From assembly GCF_003286085.1 (NCBI RefSeq), contig NW_020825322.1:2418001-2482000 (forward strand): a stretch of DNA of 64,000 nt, given 5' to 3'. Positions 24,498 through 39,400 of this stretch are shown one piece after another. Position numbers and translations under genes: made by a program. The stretch is from Drosophila persimilis. Its lineage: Eukaryota; Arthropoda; Insecta; Diptera; Drosophilidae. Under the pieces are notes generated by a model, which saw only the letters and a program-made list of their open reading frames with translations, searched no databases and had not been told where the DNA came from. Each line of letters begins with the position of its first letter. Position 1 is the first letter of the stretch.

Positions 24498-24730
24498 GAA
24501 CTTAGAGATGAGTGAATGTGAATCGAGAGTTATCAGTGTATCGACCATCGTAAAATCGATTATATTTGATTTTAAATCAAATAAATAATGGTTAGAAAGT
24601 AAAGTGAATGAATAACTTGAATAATTCATTAAATAAATACAAATACCTCGAACTTAGAGATGAGTGAATGTGAATCGAGAGTTATCGAAGAATCGACCAT
24701 CGTAAAATCGATTTTATTAAATCAAATAAT
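24498..24730. repeat. Direct duplication of about 85 bp, 152 bp apart
   Basis: The segment starting GAACTTAGAGATGAGTGAAT at 24498 recurs at 24650 with few changes through CATCGTAAAATCGATT. The spacing (152 bp) suggests a tandem duplication whose remaining part has diverged. Each copy holds TATCG/ATCGAT motifs. Confidence 0.8.
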
Positions 24731-27700
24731 TGATTGTCATTTTACTCAATTTCTTAGATAAAGTTGTCGTCCAGTTGATGCAATAATTTATAACTTTGAG
24801 GCAGAATGCTTTGAATGTTCGTCCTTTTGTCGAAAGTTGATTTTCCAATTATACTCGTATAATCATTCTGGATATTTGGGCACTGACAAATTAATTTAGT
24901 TATCGAAAAATCATTGGAAAGTTCTTATTTTTATGCCAAAAACTTTTGCCGTGAATCCGATCCGATTTGATAATAAACTATTTATACAGTTTCTGCCGAG
25001 TTTTCCCAGCCAGCCATCCATCCATCCGTTCATCCAGCAGGAAAAGCAAACTAAATAAAGATTGCCATTTTGTTTGGGGCCGAGAGAAGGAGAGCAAAAG
25101 GAGGCAGAGAAATTTGTTTTACAAAATGGTCGACAAGGTCATACATGCTCTGACCCGCCGGCCCCCACTCAATTTGGCAATCAATTAGGATTTGGATTTG
25201 GATTTCGATTTTTGTTTCGATTTGCGGCTCGTTTTTTGGGGGCGATGATTATAATCCAATGCCACGCCTACTTAATTAAATCGCTCCAGACATGGGCTTC
25301 CTAGCAAGGGGTTCACAGGGAGGTATAGAGTCATTCCTAGATACAGACGAAGGTACAGTCGGGGTTTGATCTGATTGGGTTCGATTTTCAATAAGAAGCT
25401 TAGCCAAGTCGGGACCTCCTGCCTCTCTTGAGGCCCTCTTCTACATTCCTTTCCACTCCGGCACAGTCGAGGTTCGCATAATAGTGTCGTCTGTCTGTCT
25501 GCAATTTTTTTTTGCAAATTTAAGGCAGCAAATTGTGAAAAATCCATAGAAAATCGAGGTAGAATTTTTGCAGATTTTTTTGTAGATTTTACTATATTTT
25601 CTATCCATCTTTTAATTACCATTTTAAAGAGTTTTCCCTCTTTCTGGGCGACATTAGTCGATCCTTTTTTACACTGATTCGTTTTCCTCGCCATCCAGCT
25701 AGTTTTCTCCTACTCTCTCTCTCTCGCTTTCTCTCTCGGCTCTGTGGCTGTGGCACTTTTCTTTCCCCCGCACCACCCCACCCCCTTTTAGACAGCTTTG
25801 TTTCCAGTTGGTGCCGGTTCTTCTTCCCTCCTCGTATTATTATTTGCGGTTTGCCTCTTCTGGCCTTCCTCAGAGCCCTCTCTTCCTCTCGTTTCTCCTC
25901 TCTTTCGGCACTCTGTTTCACCTGTAATTTTTGCAACTTTCAATTAGGAAGGCATTAAGCCAGAAAGGGCTTCATTCGCCGTGGGATGCTGAAGGGGGGA
26001 TTGCAAAGGGTTGAGTGGGTTGAGGGGATTGCCTGGTTCCCTTACCAAATGAAAAGCTGTCGCAGAGCAAAAAAAAAAAAAAACAAAACAAAAAAAAAAG
26101 GAGAGCAGGAAAAGACGTAGAAGAAAGCTGGGGAAAAATTGCAGTCAAGAAAAAAATAAATTTCCGACTCAAAATGAATTTGACTGAAGAACAGACAGGG
26201 GAGAGGAGGGGGGGGCCTGCGGTTTCCCTCACTCTATTTCCTATATTTCCACTAGTAGTTGTTATATTTTCTCCTGCCTTCCTGTTTTACCTCTTGCAAA
26301 ATGCGGTGCACGGATGGGGGGATGTGGCATATTTTTTTAATTAAAAAAAGAATTCACCTCGTTCCGCATTTGTCTTCGAAGTAAGCCAAAAAATATATAT
26401 AAATATAAATATTTCAATGGAGGCAGCAATGAATTGAGGAAATGCGAAAACTAAACTAAAAATAGCATATTTTTTCAAAGGGCAATCGAATAAATTATGC
26501 TTTATATTTAATTGAAATCCCAGTGACTCGTGCATTTAATGATTTTTGTTGTTGCAGAATTGTGCAGCCTTAATGAAATTTCCCAGCCAATTCCTTGGGT
26601 TTTTTATGCATTCCGATTTACGCTGTCACAAAAAACTTACAACTTTAATACTCGTACAGGATATATGTACAGTGCACGTCCTTGAATAAGTTTTTATAAA
26701 TATAACATATGTATATTCCCATCATCGAAAAGTACCAAAACGAACTCACTTTTTGATTGGACGTGTATTACAGCCCCATTCAGAGCTCTCCAAAATCTCT
26801 GTTTGTCAACTCACCTGAAAAGAGAGGGAGAGAGAGAGAGAGAGGGATATTTAAAATCAATGTTTACAACGATTTTTATGGCGTTTATTTTGTTGTAAAA
26901 TATTTGCTCCCTTAATTCCTAGTGCAGTTTTGTGCGGCTGTTTTTTCCACGCTCTCCACTTGTTGGCTAAACAAAAATACTCTGCACTCGCACAAAAAAC
27001 TGACTATCAATAAATGGCCGTGGCGGCGGCAGCAACATCAAAGCAATCGACAATCGGCAACAGCCAACGAGCAACAAGCGACAAATACAGCAACAACAAC
27101 AAAAACAACAACAAATAGGCGGTTGGTAAACTAGAAATTGATTTAATTTACATTTCTCGCCAATTGAAAAAGGCACAAAATGAACAAACGCCACATTTAC
27201 TCCCTGTGTGCAGCGTACACCTCGACAGAATAGCAACAAAAGAGCACAAATAGAAACAGTCAGCACACGATAAAACATAAATATGGCACGAGGGAGACAA
27301 CGAGAGCCATATCACGACTATGGGGATACCTTTTAGCAGCCTCCTCATACGATGGACATTACAGTGAGGGATTCGTGATGGATTCCTTGATGCATGAGGC
27401 ATCTTGGCTATCGATATATATCGATGAGAAGCGCCAACATGTACTTCGACTTGACGTCTGCTTGATGGGAAGTTGCGACGCTTCACAGACTTCGATAGGT
27501 TTGAGGGTATCGATTATATTTCCGATGGCGCGATACATCATGATTCAGCGATCTTTATCTTTCATTTTCACATATCTTTAAGCTCTTCTCGACTTGTAAT
27601 GAGTGGCATCAAATAGTTAATCAGCATATAAAACGGAAAACATTTGCTCCCCCAAACAAAAAATATAGAGCCCAGAGATGAACACATTTTTGTGAGCAGA

Positions 27701-30700
27701 GCAGAGCAGAGCAGAGCAGAGGCTGGGGTAAAAATAGTTGAGCAAAAGTGTCGAATGATTTTGCACATTGCCCAATTATCCAATATACTGCTCCCGCTCC
27801 CGCTCCAGCCTCCATGAGCCGCTAAAGTGGAGTGAAGTGGAGGCGACTGACGAGCGGCAGGACTGCAGGACGGCAGGACTGGATGGCGGAGTCCGGAGCG
27901 GGGGCGTAGGCGTGTCGTGTCTGATTTGACCTCGTTGTGTGCGAGCCAAGTTAGCGGCAATAAGCGAAAAACTGATTACACTGCCAGCGGCAGTAACAGC
28001 AATTGAAATTGATAGAGGCCGCCGGGCATGGAGTCGTTTGATGGGGTCGACAGTGGCCTGAAGAGCAGTGCGATGTGGTACGAGGCAGAGGCAGAAGCAG
28101 AAGCAGAGGATTGGTATGGAATGTAGCCGAGGCCACAAAATGCTGGAAAACTGTTCAATTTTGCGGCAAACTAATGCCCGGGCATACATTTGCTTTGCAT
28201 TTTTGGTATTTTCTTTTTTTCCTTCTCTCTCTCTCTCTCTCTCTCTCTCCCTCTCGATGGTGGCATTCCATTTGCTCGTTTTTGGCTTTGGGTCATGGCT
28301 ATTCGTTAACGGTATTGGTGTTCATTTTGGCATCGATTTTGGTAATAAATATTTGGCTATTTATTTCGTGTACAGTTTTTTTTGGGTATCGACATAAAAT
28401 CTCCGCCTCTTAATTCCAACACTAAATAGATGTTTTTGAGTTCTACTTGAACTCCAATTGATCCTGTTTCTAATTATCGAATGAAAAATTCTTTTAATTA
28501 CAGAGAAACATCATTCAAAAGGTCGTTTGAGCTTTTGGTTTGCTTTAACTGCTCAATTATTCATTTGCCCGCCGATAACTCAAACACGAAATGGCCTAAA
28601 CTCTCACTAATACTCAACACATTAACAACTCGCACACACACACACACACACACAGAGGCACAGGTACAGTCGCGCACATGTGCGTATGTACAGATGAGAG
28701 AGCTGTGAATTATTACACGACGCCGCCGTCGGAGGCATCTAATTAATAACAAAATTGTAATCGCCCAACGATAGCCACGCATTAGCTTGCCCCTCCCCCC
28801 CACCCCTCCCTCTACCGCCGTGTGTGTGTGTGTGCCACGCCCCACTCCACCCGCCCTAATGCTGCTGATTATTATTATTATTATTATTGTTATTAGCGTA
28901 GGCAGCAGCAGCCGAGGCAGCGAGGGAGGAGGAGGAGAGCACAAATTTATGTGCAAGAATTTATTTGCCAGCGTAGCCGCCATAAAAATTCGCTTAAATT
29001 GAGCATAATTTTTCATTTAAGTGGAAATTAATATTTTTACGCCCTAATGCCGGGGACACGCCCACCGCTGCGTTTCCTTTTTTTGTTTTTTGGCTAATTA
29101 TGTCACGTCGTTCGAGGTAGGAAAAAAAATCCGAACATTTTGATAAATATAAATGTGTCCAAGGAAATGACTCTGCTCCTGCCGCTGTCGATGTTATCTT
29201 TGAAATATTAATTTTGATAGATAGATATTATATAAAGCTACTCCATTCCATTCCATTCCATTCCGTACCATTCGCAGCTATTAGGAGGAGTGCTCGGGCA
29301 AATGGGCGGAAAAGAGAAACCAAAAAGGGAGGGGACGCCATTCGTAGCATACTTTTCAGCATGATTAGAGGATATTGAAGAGGAAATTGAATGGCAATTT
29401 TTATGTTGAAGGTGTCCTTTTTTTTCGGGGAATGGCTGGGCGGGACAGTGGCTCAGTTGTGGGGTAGAATACCGGGGCGGAAACTAAGAGATGCCACGAG
29501 GCAAGGAAATAACAGGACGCTAAAAGCATCAAGGAGTATAGAAGAAGCAGTGAAGTGTTCTATGATAGATATAAAATGAAAGATATCAAAACATATCTAT
29601 GCATAATCCCAGTGATTGAGGTAGCGCTTAAAGAATTACTAGGATACGGGTTTCCTTTGCCCAATTATCCTTAAAGTTTCCTCTACTCCCCCACATTTCT
29701 ATTCGAAAAATAGAATAAATGTATGACCTCGTTTCTATCTGAAAGCTCATTAATAATTAGAGATCACAGAAGCGAAGAACCACAGTAGAAGACCATTAAA
29801 CGGTGCCGCCTCCCATAAGAGTCATGAAATTCCATAAAATCTATCTCTCTGTAGCTCTGTTCGTTTCATTTTTTGGCGAACGAACTGTTTCTCATATGCT
29901 TCCATTCCCAGTTGCTGCTGATAAGGATGTCCGAGTCGTGGCTGGGGCATCGTTAGTTTACCATTCAGCCTACACTCCACTTTCCACATTCCACACGCCT
30001 TCTCTGTCTCACTCCCTCTCTTTCTCGCGTGCGTTGCACTCATACCCCGTTGCAACCTCTTGTTGCAAGCAGAAATTGCGTATACGCAATATATCAGCCT
30101 GGAGTCCCCCCCCAAAAACACGCACTAGAAAAGAGGGGCTGGAACCAAGGGTATTAGGGGGTGGCAGGGGGGTGGTATGTAAGCTGAAATGTTTGTGCTG
30201 TTTTCTGCTTTGGGCCTGGCTATCGTTCCTCTCCCCACCCCAGCCCTCTGTGGAGCCCCCTCTCGTACACACCCTGAACAGTGCGTTTTCTGTCTTGTCC
30301 TATGATTCAATGAATTTTTCAAACAGGGGGAACACTGCAGGAACAGCATCGGGATGGGCATCAGCAGGAGGCCGTTGAAGTGAGCAGAAGGGCCCCTAAG
30401 GGGGATAGTCGAGGTGGCTGCCCAAATAGCATAACAAATGTATGCAGCGGACTCCAGCCGGGGGGGAAGGGAGATAGCCTTCTACATGAGTTGGCAGCCA
30501 AAACCAAACCAAAAAACGTTGCCAGGCCATGCAGCCAGGAATGATCAAGGGCCGGGCAACGGCAACGGCAACGGCGACGGGAAGGGGCAACGGAGCTAAG
30601 GGAAGTTATGATTGTTTCACGAGCTGACAAATAGAGCAACATGGATGGCGCCTGGGCCCAGTCCAGAGCACGCAAAACAGAGACAGAGACGGAGGACAGA

Positions 30701-33700
30701 GGCAGGAGGACGAACTTGAAGCTGGGAATATTTATGCCTCTGCCCCGGCAATGAGCAATGGGCGGATGGTACTACCAGTTCAGGACAATAACCATATGCT
30801 GCCCAAAAACAACCCACTTCCACTGCCCCGAGGCATCCATCGCCAAGCAAGAAAATTATTTAATTTTTGGTCAAAGTTTTACCCAGCGAATCTTTGATAA
30901 GTTCAATTTATTTCGAGACTTTGGCAATTAGTTGTGGGGGGAAGGGGGAAAGGGGAAGGAAGGAATAAAATTAGTTGTTTTACCGCAGAGAACCGCTCAA
31001 GAAGCAACTGTTGTTCTGGTTTTCGGTCCCGGAAGGTGCAAATCCTGCGGCTGACTCTGATATGCTTTAAAGCTGTGTCACTTTTAGTTTGCTTTTCGAA
31101 ATATTTGTGCATTTTTAAACAGTTTAATAGACAGAAGTCCATCAATTTAAAACGTCTTTAAGTCAATTCACAAACAAGACAAAAATGTCAGAAATATCTA
31201 CTTGAAATACATAGTATTTTAGCAGCTTTGAAGTTGAAGTTGAAGTGAATCAACCACAAACAACACCACCCCCAGAAACAAAGACAGGCGGAGTGTTGTA
31301 TGTCATGGCCGGCAGCTAAAGCTCTCTTTGATTAGCAAAATAAAGCATTGGGGCTTACAATAACTACAGTAACAGCCACAGCCACAGCAAAAGCAACGAA
31401 AGATACGACCATGAAATGTATCTCCAGCAACAGTTTGGGGGCAGCAAATAAAGCCAAGATGCGAGTATTTGGACCCTGGGATACTTCCTCGAAAGAAATG
31501 ATGTTCATTGAATATAATTTCAATAGGTTTTTACCTATTTTCCAAGCGGCAGCAACAGTTTTTATACAGCATTGAAATCGTCTCTTAAAGCTCTTAAAGC
31601 AACGCTGAAAAGTATGCAACACTTTTTCATCTGAACTTTCGCTGTTTTTTCTGAAGTTTGACATCGACCATTTGCGTGGTGGGTGGCCGGGTGTTTGGGT
31701 GGCAGGCAATTGTTGCGCCACCACGCAACAACACAGCGAAACAGAACAGCGAGGGCGTAAGGCAGCGCCACAAGAGCTGCGCAAGTGGCAATGTCGGAGT
31801 GGGGCTAGGGCTGGGCAGCCACAGGGGGAAGAACATGTAACGGCAATGGGAAGCAAACAAAACAAAAAAAAAAGAAGGAAGCACGAATATTTGGGCACGC
31901 ATTTTAAAATTTTAATGCGAGACGCTGCCAAGGGGAAAGCAGTAGCAACAACAAGAAGACGAGCCCAGCGTCACGCTGGCTAAGCAGTAGAGCAAGCAGT
32001 GCGGGAGAAGGAGAAGACACGGTTCAGAGCAGGAGAAGAAGCATCAGGGGCAAACAGAACAAAAAAAGGAAGCAAAAGCTTTAAACAGTAGGCAAAAAGC
32101 AGTGGGGAAGCAAAGGGCCCAACAAGTTGAAAAGGTGAAATCAGCTGGAGCTTGAAATGGAGCTGGAGCGGCAGGAGCAGGATCGGCAGCAGAAGGAAAT
32201 GGAGAACAGAGCAAATTTCAAAGCAGATCGAAACAGGATCTAGGGCAGGAACAGAAGATCAGAGCTATATGCAAGGCAGGACACTTTGCGCCGATTTCTT
32301 GCTAGACCCCGGCAGATCCTTTATTCCTACCCGATTTGGATACGGTTTATCTCAGCTCAAGAGCTCCTTTACTGCATGTTTTGTACAATAAAATAGAACA
32401 TTTTTTTATGAAATTAATTAATTAATTAATAAAATATAATAATAAATATAAATTACTTAAAAACAAAAATATGAACACCAAAATATATAAAACACTATCA
32501 AAAAAAGATAATTAAAAATATCAAAATATTTAAATGAACAATTAAAAAATATTTAAATGAACAATTAAAAATTACAAAAGAAAAACAATTTATATATATA
32601 TAAATTACAATCATAAAAGGCACTATAAATTACATTTTTTGTTATAAAAAATCCAATAAAAACAATAAAAATTTTAAATAAATAAATAACAGGAATGTTT
32701 ATTGTCCTGTTATTATTAACAGGAATTATTATTGTTATAGCATGGAAAAAAATAAGTAGAGATATGTAAATGCTGTTTAAGAATAAATATAGTATTTTAT
32801 TCATATTTTAAAGGGTCGAAAATGTTTGATTCTCTTCTTGTCCGAATCAAAATACTCTTTGGAGAGGGTACAAAAATGAAAAAAAGCAAGTACGGAACAA
32901 AACAATAGAAAAAAGAGAAAAAACGTAACGAAAGCGCGACATGGTACGCTGATAAAAATGACAATTGATGGGCGTACGTGGGCTCATTGGGGCGTGGGCA
33001 ATTGCTGAGTTATGTTTTATGACAAATGGGTTTCGCCTGATGCTGCGGGGGTGGCTGCGTGTTAGTGGATGCTGGATGGTGCAGCACGCCCCCCCCGCGA
33101 TAGCCCGAAATCTGGTGATAGAATATTGCGCGAAGGGAACCAAAATTTCAGTTTACAATTTTGGAAAACTTGAGCAGAAGAGCTTCATCGATATCTTGGA
33201 TCGCAAAATCTAATCGTATGGCAAAAATGTTTGAGAATTTTTGTTCCAACCCCCTTAGAATCTCCGTAAATATTTTAGGGCATTCCCGGATTCCCTAATG
33301 CCACCAGCTCACAAATTTGCGATTTGCTTACGTTTTTATTTGCCAATTTTTTTGGTTTTTTCTGCTCGGCATTCATATTCAACATTTTTGTCCTTTCTGT
33401 TGTGCTCGTGGGTCGTTCTGCCTGTTGTTGTCGTCGCCTTTTGCTGTGCCAAGCATTACGTGTCCTGTTTAGCTAATCAGAGCCATAACACACGCACTCG
33501 CTCCTCGAGACTCTGGGCCCTCCCAGGAGACAATGGGAGGCAAGAGGAAGAGAAAATAAAAGGAAGTGCCTGCCTGTGTGTGTGTGAAACGGAATAAAAC
33601 GAAATGAATTTGCGCTTTGGCTGCACCGTCAGTCGGGGCGGATTGTCAATAGTATGCAATTTAAATAAATTGAGTGTTTTATTGGGTTTTCAATTTAACG

Positions 33701-36300
33701 TCAACCGTCAACCGCCAACCGTCAACCGCCAACTGTTGCCCCTTACCGCCTGGGCATCCCCAGGGCAACAATCCCTACCATCCCATCCGTCACACTGCAC
33801 CGCGCTCCGCCCCTCGCCCTCCACCACCGCTTCCGCCCACATTGTTCCTATTAATCATCATCAATTGTGTGCGGCGGCAGCGGCGGTTTGGCCTGGACAA
33901 CAAGTTAGAACATTTTTCACAAGCGAAATACCATTTTGCATATGCCCTCGAAAGGTGGACGCGCTATTGTGGGCAGGTTGCAGGTGGCCAGCAATTAAAT
34001 TCAATTTTTTCTGTACTCCAAAATCCGAATCGCCGAAAATTAGGCAGCGTAAAATTTTCGAAAATTATGTAGCCCGTGATGGGCATGTAAAGTGCGGGGA
34101 TTACTGTCTCGATTAAGGGTTATTAGAGAGGTGTTAAGGGATTCCTAATCGATTCAATTTCGGTCGAGTGCACAAGGAATATGAATGAATGAATCGTTAG
34201 CGAACGGCAGAAAACCACAGAGAGTGCAGAGTAGACACAGAGGAAAAAAACGCCATGAAAATCGAATAATTATACCCATAGATTTTCATCGAGAATTAAG
34301 TAAAAAATAAAGTTTTTTACTATTGGTATGAAAATAAATATATTTACTACCAATATAAAATATTAAACGTATTTTTAAGTATTTTATATTTCGATTACGG
34401 GCTTTTGAATACATTTATATTTAAATCAAAGTGAATTATATTTAATTTAAATATGATTATATATATTTCTCTGACAAGAGTTTTCGGGGAGGGTAGTGTT
34501 CTATCTATCTATAGATACGATCACGCTGCCTTCTATACAGTTTCCTATCATTTATTCGATATTATTTGTGTGTAAGTGTTTCTTTATTGTACGAATCGGA
34601 TGAGTGTGTTTTATAGATCCCAAAGGAAGTATCAATCTGCGTGCCCCGCGGCCTGCCTTCTTTATGTTTATTTTTATTTTTTTTTATTTTTTTTTGTTTT
34701 TTATTTTGTTTTGTCATCATTTAGCGGCGGTAGTGAAATGTGTTCAACATATAAATTCATACCAATTCATTAAAACGAACAGCGAAAGCAAATTAAAATT
34801 TGTCCTGCGGCATTGGCAGGACATGTGCATAGGAAGGACAATTGTTGCAACACTGCAACTGCAACAACTGCAAGCAACAAAAAAAAAAAAACAACAAAAA
34901 ACTGTTCCCATTCCCATTTTTCTGATGTTGGTGTTTTTTTTGTGTCTGCTCCATGTTGCATTTAATTTTGAGTAAATAAAAGTGTTATTTTTTTTGTTGT
35001 TGTTTTGTTAGTGGGCGTGGCAGTCCAAGTGCAACAGGAAGCTGGACATCCTCTCCTCTCTCTCTGACAGAAAGCTTAATAATTTACCCGAGTGTCCAGA
35101 CAGCAATAAAAAAATTGTTGTATCATTATAAATATTTAACAATTGTGACAATGGTCGCTGCTAGGACCAGGCACACACACACAGAGATACAGATGCAGAT
35201 ACAGATACAGATACAGGTGCACACACACACGCACTCCCATACGGCGACTGGCCATTGTCCTTTGTGCTCTGTGCTCTGTGCTGTGTGCGGCCTGCATCCT
35301 GTTCTCCACACAGCTGTAATTTTCACACGCTTGTTTGGGCTGAACAAAAGCAGCAAAAAAAGCAAAACAAAACAAAAATAGCAACAATAAAAATTAAAAT
35401 CATCAGAGCACAAAGCAAAAGCAAAAAACAAAACGTTTGAAAGGATATTTTCACGGCCCCGAAGCACGCTTTAAATACCCTTACAGATCCTGCCATCTAA
35501 TGGAGAGTCCTTCCCTCTCTGGCCCTCCAACTGCCAATCAACTCAAAATCGAAATACCCTCTAAAAGGGCATATCCCAACATCCATTTTGTCGCGAGTCC
35601 ATATGGAAGCATTGATTTTGTGGGACGGTGGTTTCCACCCAAAAAAAAAGGCCCAAAGCTCATTAAAAAATTAAGAAAGAAATGAACATATAAATTGTAT
35701 TATCCGAGCATCTGTCTGGCAAAAACCAGTGTCATTTAAATGGATTCCAAAGAGTGAATAATAAAATAAAACACATGCCGTAAATGAATCAAATGTGCAC
35801 CCAAACTATGTGTACAGGATATTCCACAAAATACTCATACTTCAAGAAACGAAATCAAATGATTCAAGATAACAACAATGCATCGAAAAGTTGAATACAT
35901 TTGAGGAAACCTCTCCATGCTCTAACTTCAATAACCCTTTGAGCCCATTGGTCTCTCTTCTGCCAATGAGAACAGAGACCACAGGAAGACAGCACAGACC
36001 CTGGAAGATACGTACACATACGAGTGCGAGTATTTTTGTATATATTTTTCCTTCGAGCTGAGCCAAAAATAAATAAATTTCGAGTTATAAACAAAACAAA
36101 AATCGAAATCCTTCCCTTCTTCCTCTTCTGCTAAAGGGATGAAATAGCTGTGGGAAGAGGGGGCAGGCAAGGAGCTATACAAATGCAAAGAATTGATGCA
36201 GAATTCAAATAATTTTATGGCATATTTAAGTGTCTGCATAATTTTCTCTCGGCTTCACAGTTGCAAAACGAAATGTCTCTCGTATTCCGCCTTTCCACCG
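24731..36300. other. Gene-poor DNA, probable kirre 5' intron (part 4)
   Basis: No supportable gene. Simple repeats include (GA)n at 26823-26845, (CAA)n-rich DNA at 27010-27115, (AGAGC)n at 27697-27722, (CT)n at 28224-28249, (CA)n at 28632-28654, (CCATT)n at 29243-29263 and an extremely AT-rich block at 32400-32800. Open frames here are short or low-complexity. Confidence 0.55.
28224..28249. repeat. (CT)n microsatellite
   Basis: A pure CT run of about 13 units; GAGA-type on the opposite strand. Confidence 0.9.
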
Positions 36301-36306
36301 TTTTTC

Positions 36307-36308
<2 letters not shown>

Positions 36309-36343
<35 letters not shown>
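36309..36343. repeat. (GT)17 microsatellite
   Basis: A pure GT run, followed by GCGCGC. Confidence 0.95.
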
Positions 36344-36348
<5 letters not shown>

Positions 36349-36382
36349 TAGAGATGAGCACGTGATTGGGTTACCAAATTCC

Positions 36383-36415
36383 AATCGAATCGAATCGAAT
36401 CGAATCGAATCGAAT
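36383..36415. repeat. (AATCG)n microsatellite
   Basis: Six and a half perfect copies of AATCG. Confidence 0.95.
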
Positions 36416-39400
36416 GTGGAACGGAATCGAGTGGAGTGGAGTCTCTGCATGGAATATCTTAGGGCTTTTGCTGAAGCCTCGAGGTTTCCCCATCGCATTC
36501 CAAGCAGACAGAACATCATAGAGATGCGAGTAACGGACAGCTCTGGGTTGGGCAGCAATCAGCTTTTGTCACCCTGCTCGAAGAATCCCTTTAAGCCTTT
36601 ACTGTTTTCTTGATTTTCCTAGTCCCCGATTTGGGCCTCTCAGTAATCATTGATTCGGTATTCAAGATGTGACAATTGCGGAGCCTTGTCCAATGGATGG
36701 CTCTCCAATTGGCTTCAAGCTGGACCATAAATACATAGTTGCTGCCGGCGAAGGAATGGCTCCTTAAATTCCCTTAGCTGTTGGCTTTTGAGGTTTAAGT
36801 TTTGCGGTTAAGCTTTCATGTAAAAATGCTCGGTTTTCCGTTTTCCATCTCTAGTCTGCGGTTGAGTTCGGTTCTCTCTCTCTCTCTCTTCTCCTCCTCT
36901 GGGCCTTTCCCGCTGACCCAAACCGGAAAAAACATTCATTTTTCTGTTCTGTTTCTATGCCTGTGGGTTTGTCTGTGTGTGAGTGTGAGTGTGAGTCCTC
37001 TTTCTATCTGTGTGTGTGTGTGTGCACATGACATGGGGCACAAAAGGTTCAACTGACTGTAAAACGCTTAAATTGATTTAAATGCAAAGTCGACCCAAGA
37101 GTCCGGCCCCGAAATGAATGAATGAATGACCAACCGAATGACCAAATGAATGAGTGAGTGGAGTAAGTGATTGGATAGTCAACGGGCAACGGGCAACTGG
37201 CAACTGGCAACAGGCCCCCCCGTATACGCTCCACCAACCGCATTCATTTGGAATAGCTCGTCCCGTCGTCTGTCCCTCGTGGTAACAGTCAGCTTCTGAC
37301 TGGCTTCATGTGCCACTATTCAAACCATAGAAGGGATTATCTTGGCATTCATTAGATGCTCGGCAAACAAAAAGAATGAATACATAGTTACATATATTCT
37401 TGATCAGGATCAACAGTCGCTAAGCAATGCTCTTGATAGTCATTCAGACTTAACGCGGACTAATCCCAATGAACAACCAACGAATGGTCTAACACTCGAC
37501 CCTCCTCTGTAACATGCCTGAAGCACGTATGTATGTATATGATGAAGCCTGTATGTATTCCTAAGGCAGGAAGAACCATAAGGAACATCAAGAGTTCTAC
37601 AAGTTCTTTCTGTTTCTGTTTGCTGTACAATTTGGGATCTTGATCTTAAGATCCTGCTGCAAGTGTTACTGGATGGGTTACTGGACTTATTGGACTTGAT
37701 TTTTCTAGGCCAAAAGTCTCTCGGGTTTTGTGGCAAGGGACTCTACTCACAAGTTTCCTGCCCGGCTGTAGGCTGAAGGTTCCACCAATGATCAAGATCC
37801 CGTCTAGATCCAGTTTCTAGAGCACAGCCTGCACAGGCGATCCTGCAGTCCGTTGTAGATCTGAGACGAGACTTTGCTAGAGAGAGATTGTGCTGGAGGG
37901 GGTCCCCCATCAGTGGGAGATGCGAGATGGCCGGATGAGAGGCACCACTCAAAAATTGTATATGCAAATGAAGGCAAATAACACACCCAAAAAGCATAAA
38001 AAACAGAATGATTCTGTTCCTCATTTTGCTTCTGTTTGCTGTTTGGGTAGCGGTGCGGGTCAGGTGGAAATGGTCACGCGGCCCGAGGACACGGCCTTCA
38101 AGCCGGCCCCAGGTCACCGCCCAGCAGCACTCTGCTTAAGGATGGCTTAACCTAGCCGCAGGGGGCATTGCGGATAGAGAAGGGACTACTTCCATTTTGA
38201 AATCCCCGCTAAAGATATGGCAGATATGGATCCAGGCATCTACCGAAAGTTGGATATGTAAGGGTATCCAAAGTTTCGGCCACCGAATCTAGCTTTTTTT
38301 TTGGTGGGCATTTTCTTCTTTCCTTTTTGTTTGCTATGTATTCCGTGACTCCTTCCCGTGACTGGGCCTACGAATTGAATTATTAAGCATGCTCGCCTCT
38401 CCTCCTTTGGCGTTGGCGTCGGGGGAAGTGGGGGCGTGGGGGCGTAGCCCGCATTGAGCAGGTCATTCGAATGCAGAAGGCGCCCGGGAGCCTTTTCGGT
38501 GCGATTTTCTGCCCAAATGGAAGCACAAACTCCCTCCGGCAGAAAAGCCGAACAAGAAACAAAAAACCCAAAACCAAAACCAAAATGATAAAGCAGGATT
38601 CCCCCGTAAAGTGAAACATTTCCCGGACATACGGTATGGCCGGGAAATAAATGCGAATTAACCAACGTGAAAAGCCCATTCGGAGCGAGATGTTAAGCAC
38701 AAAGAAGACCCTGGCTCTAATTACAAGTAAACCACTTTAAAGTTGTTTAATTTTTAATAACTTTGCACTCAACAAGAAGCAGAGTAAGTAAACGCCGAGC
38801 GTATCCAGAGGAGAGAGTTTTTCCACAACAGAAGGATACAGCTCCAAGGGAAAAAAAGTCCCTAAAAAGAAACGGAATAGCTGGAACTTTCCTTGATGAA
38901 AGCTGCACCATGGACCATCCGTAGCACACCATAAATTATTATTTGCAATCTGTTCGAATGGTCTTGCACTTAGTTTAAATGGGTTTTTCTTTACATTTGG
39001 CCGCACTTTTAATCGCTTTCAATTACAGTTAATATTTGCCTTGAATAGAATCCACATAATTCCATTAAAAACCATTTAAAAACTCTTAGTTCTTGCTATG
39101 GGAAATTAATTCAATTAAATACTGCAAACATCAGACGAAAAACAAAAAAAAAATTTGATATTTATTGAATAAAAATATATTGATCGCAAAACTTTTTCCC
39201 CCACTTCTTTTGAAAACTATACGTAATAAAAAAGGAAGCAAACTTCTGACGGCAAGAGGACTAAATGACAATGAACCTGGCTCCTTCGGCTCCTTCGTCC
39301 ACTTCAAACACTTCCAAGTTGACCAAAAACTATGCCCTTTTTTTCTCCCTTGGCCTATTCAAGGGGCGGCGCGCCTGCGGGCCCATTAAACAAAAGGGCA

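Noticed and set aside
36309..36343. Tandem repeats considered as a CRISPR array
   Set aside because: Simple (GT)n microsatellite in a eukaryotic intron; no spacers.
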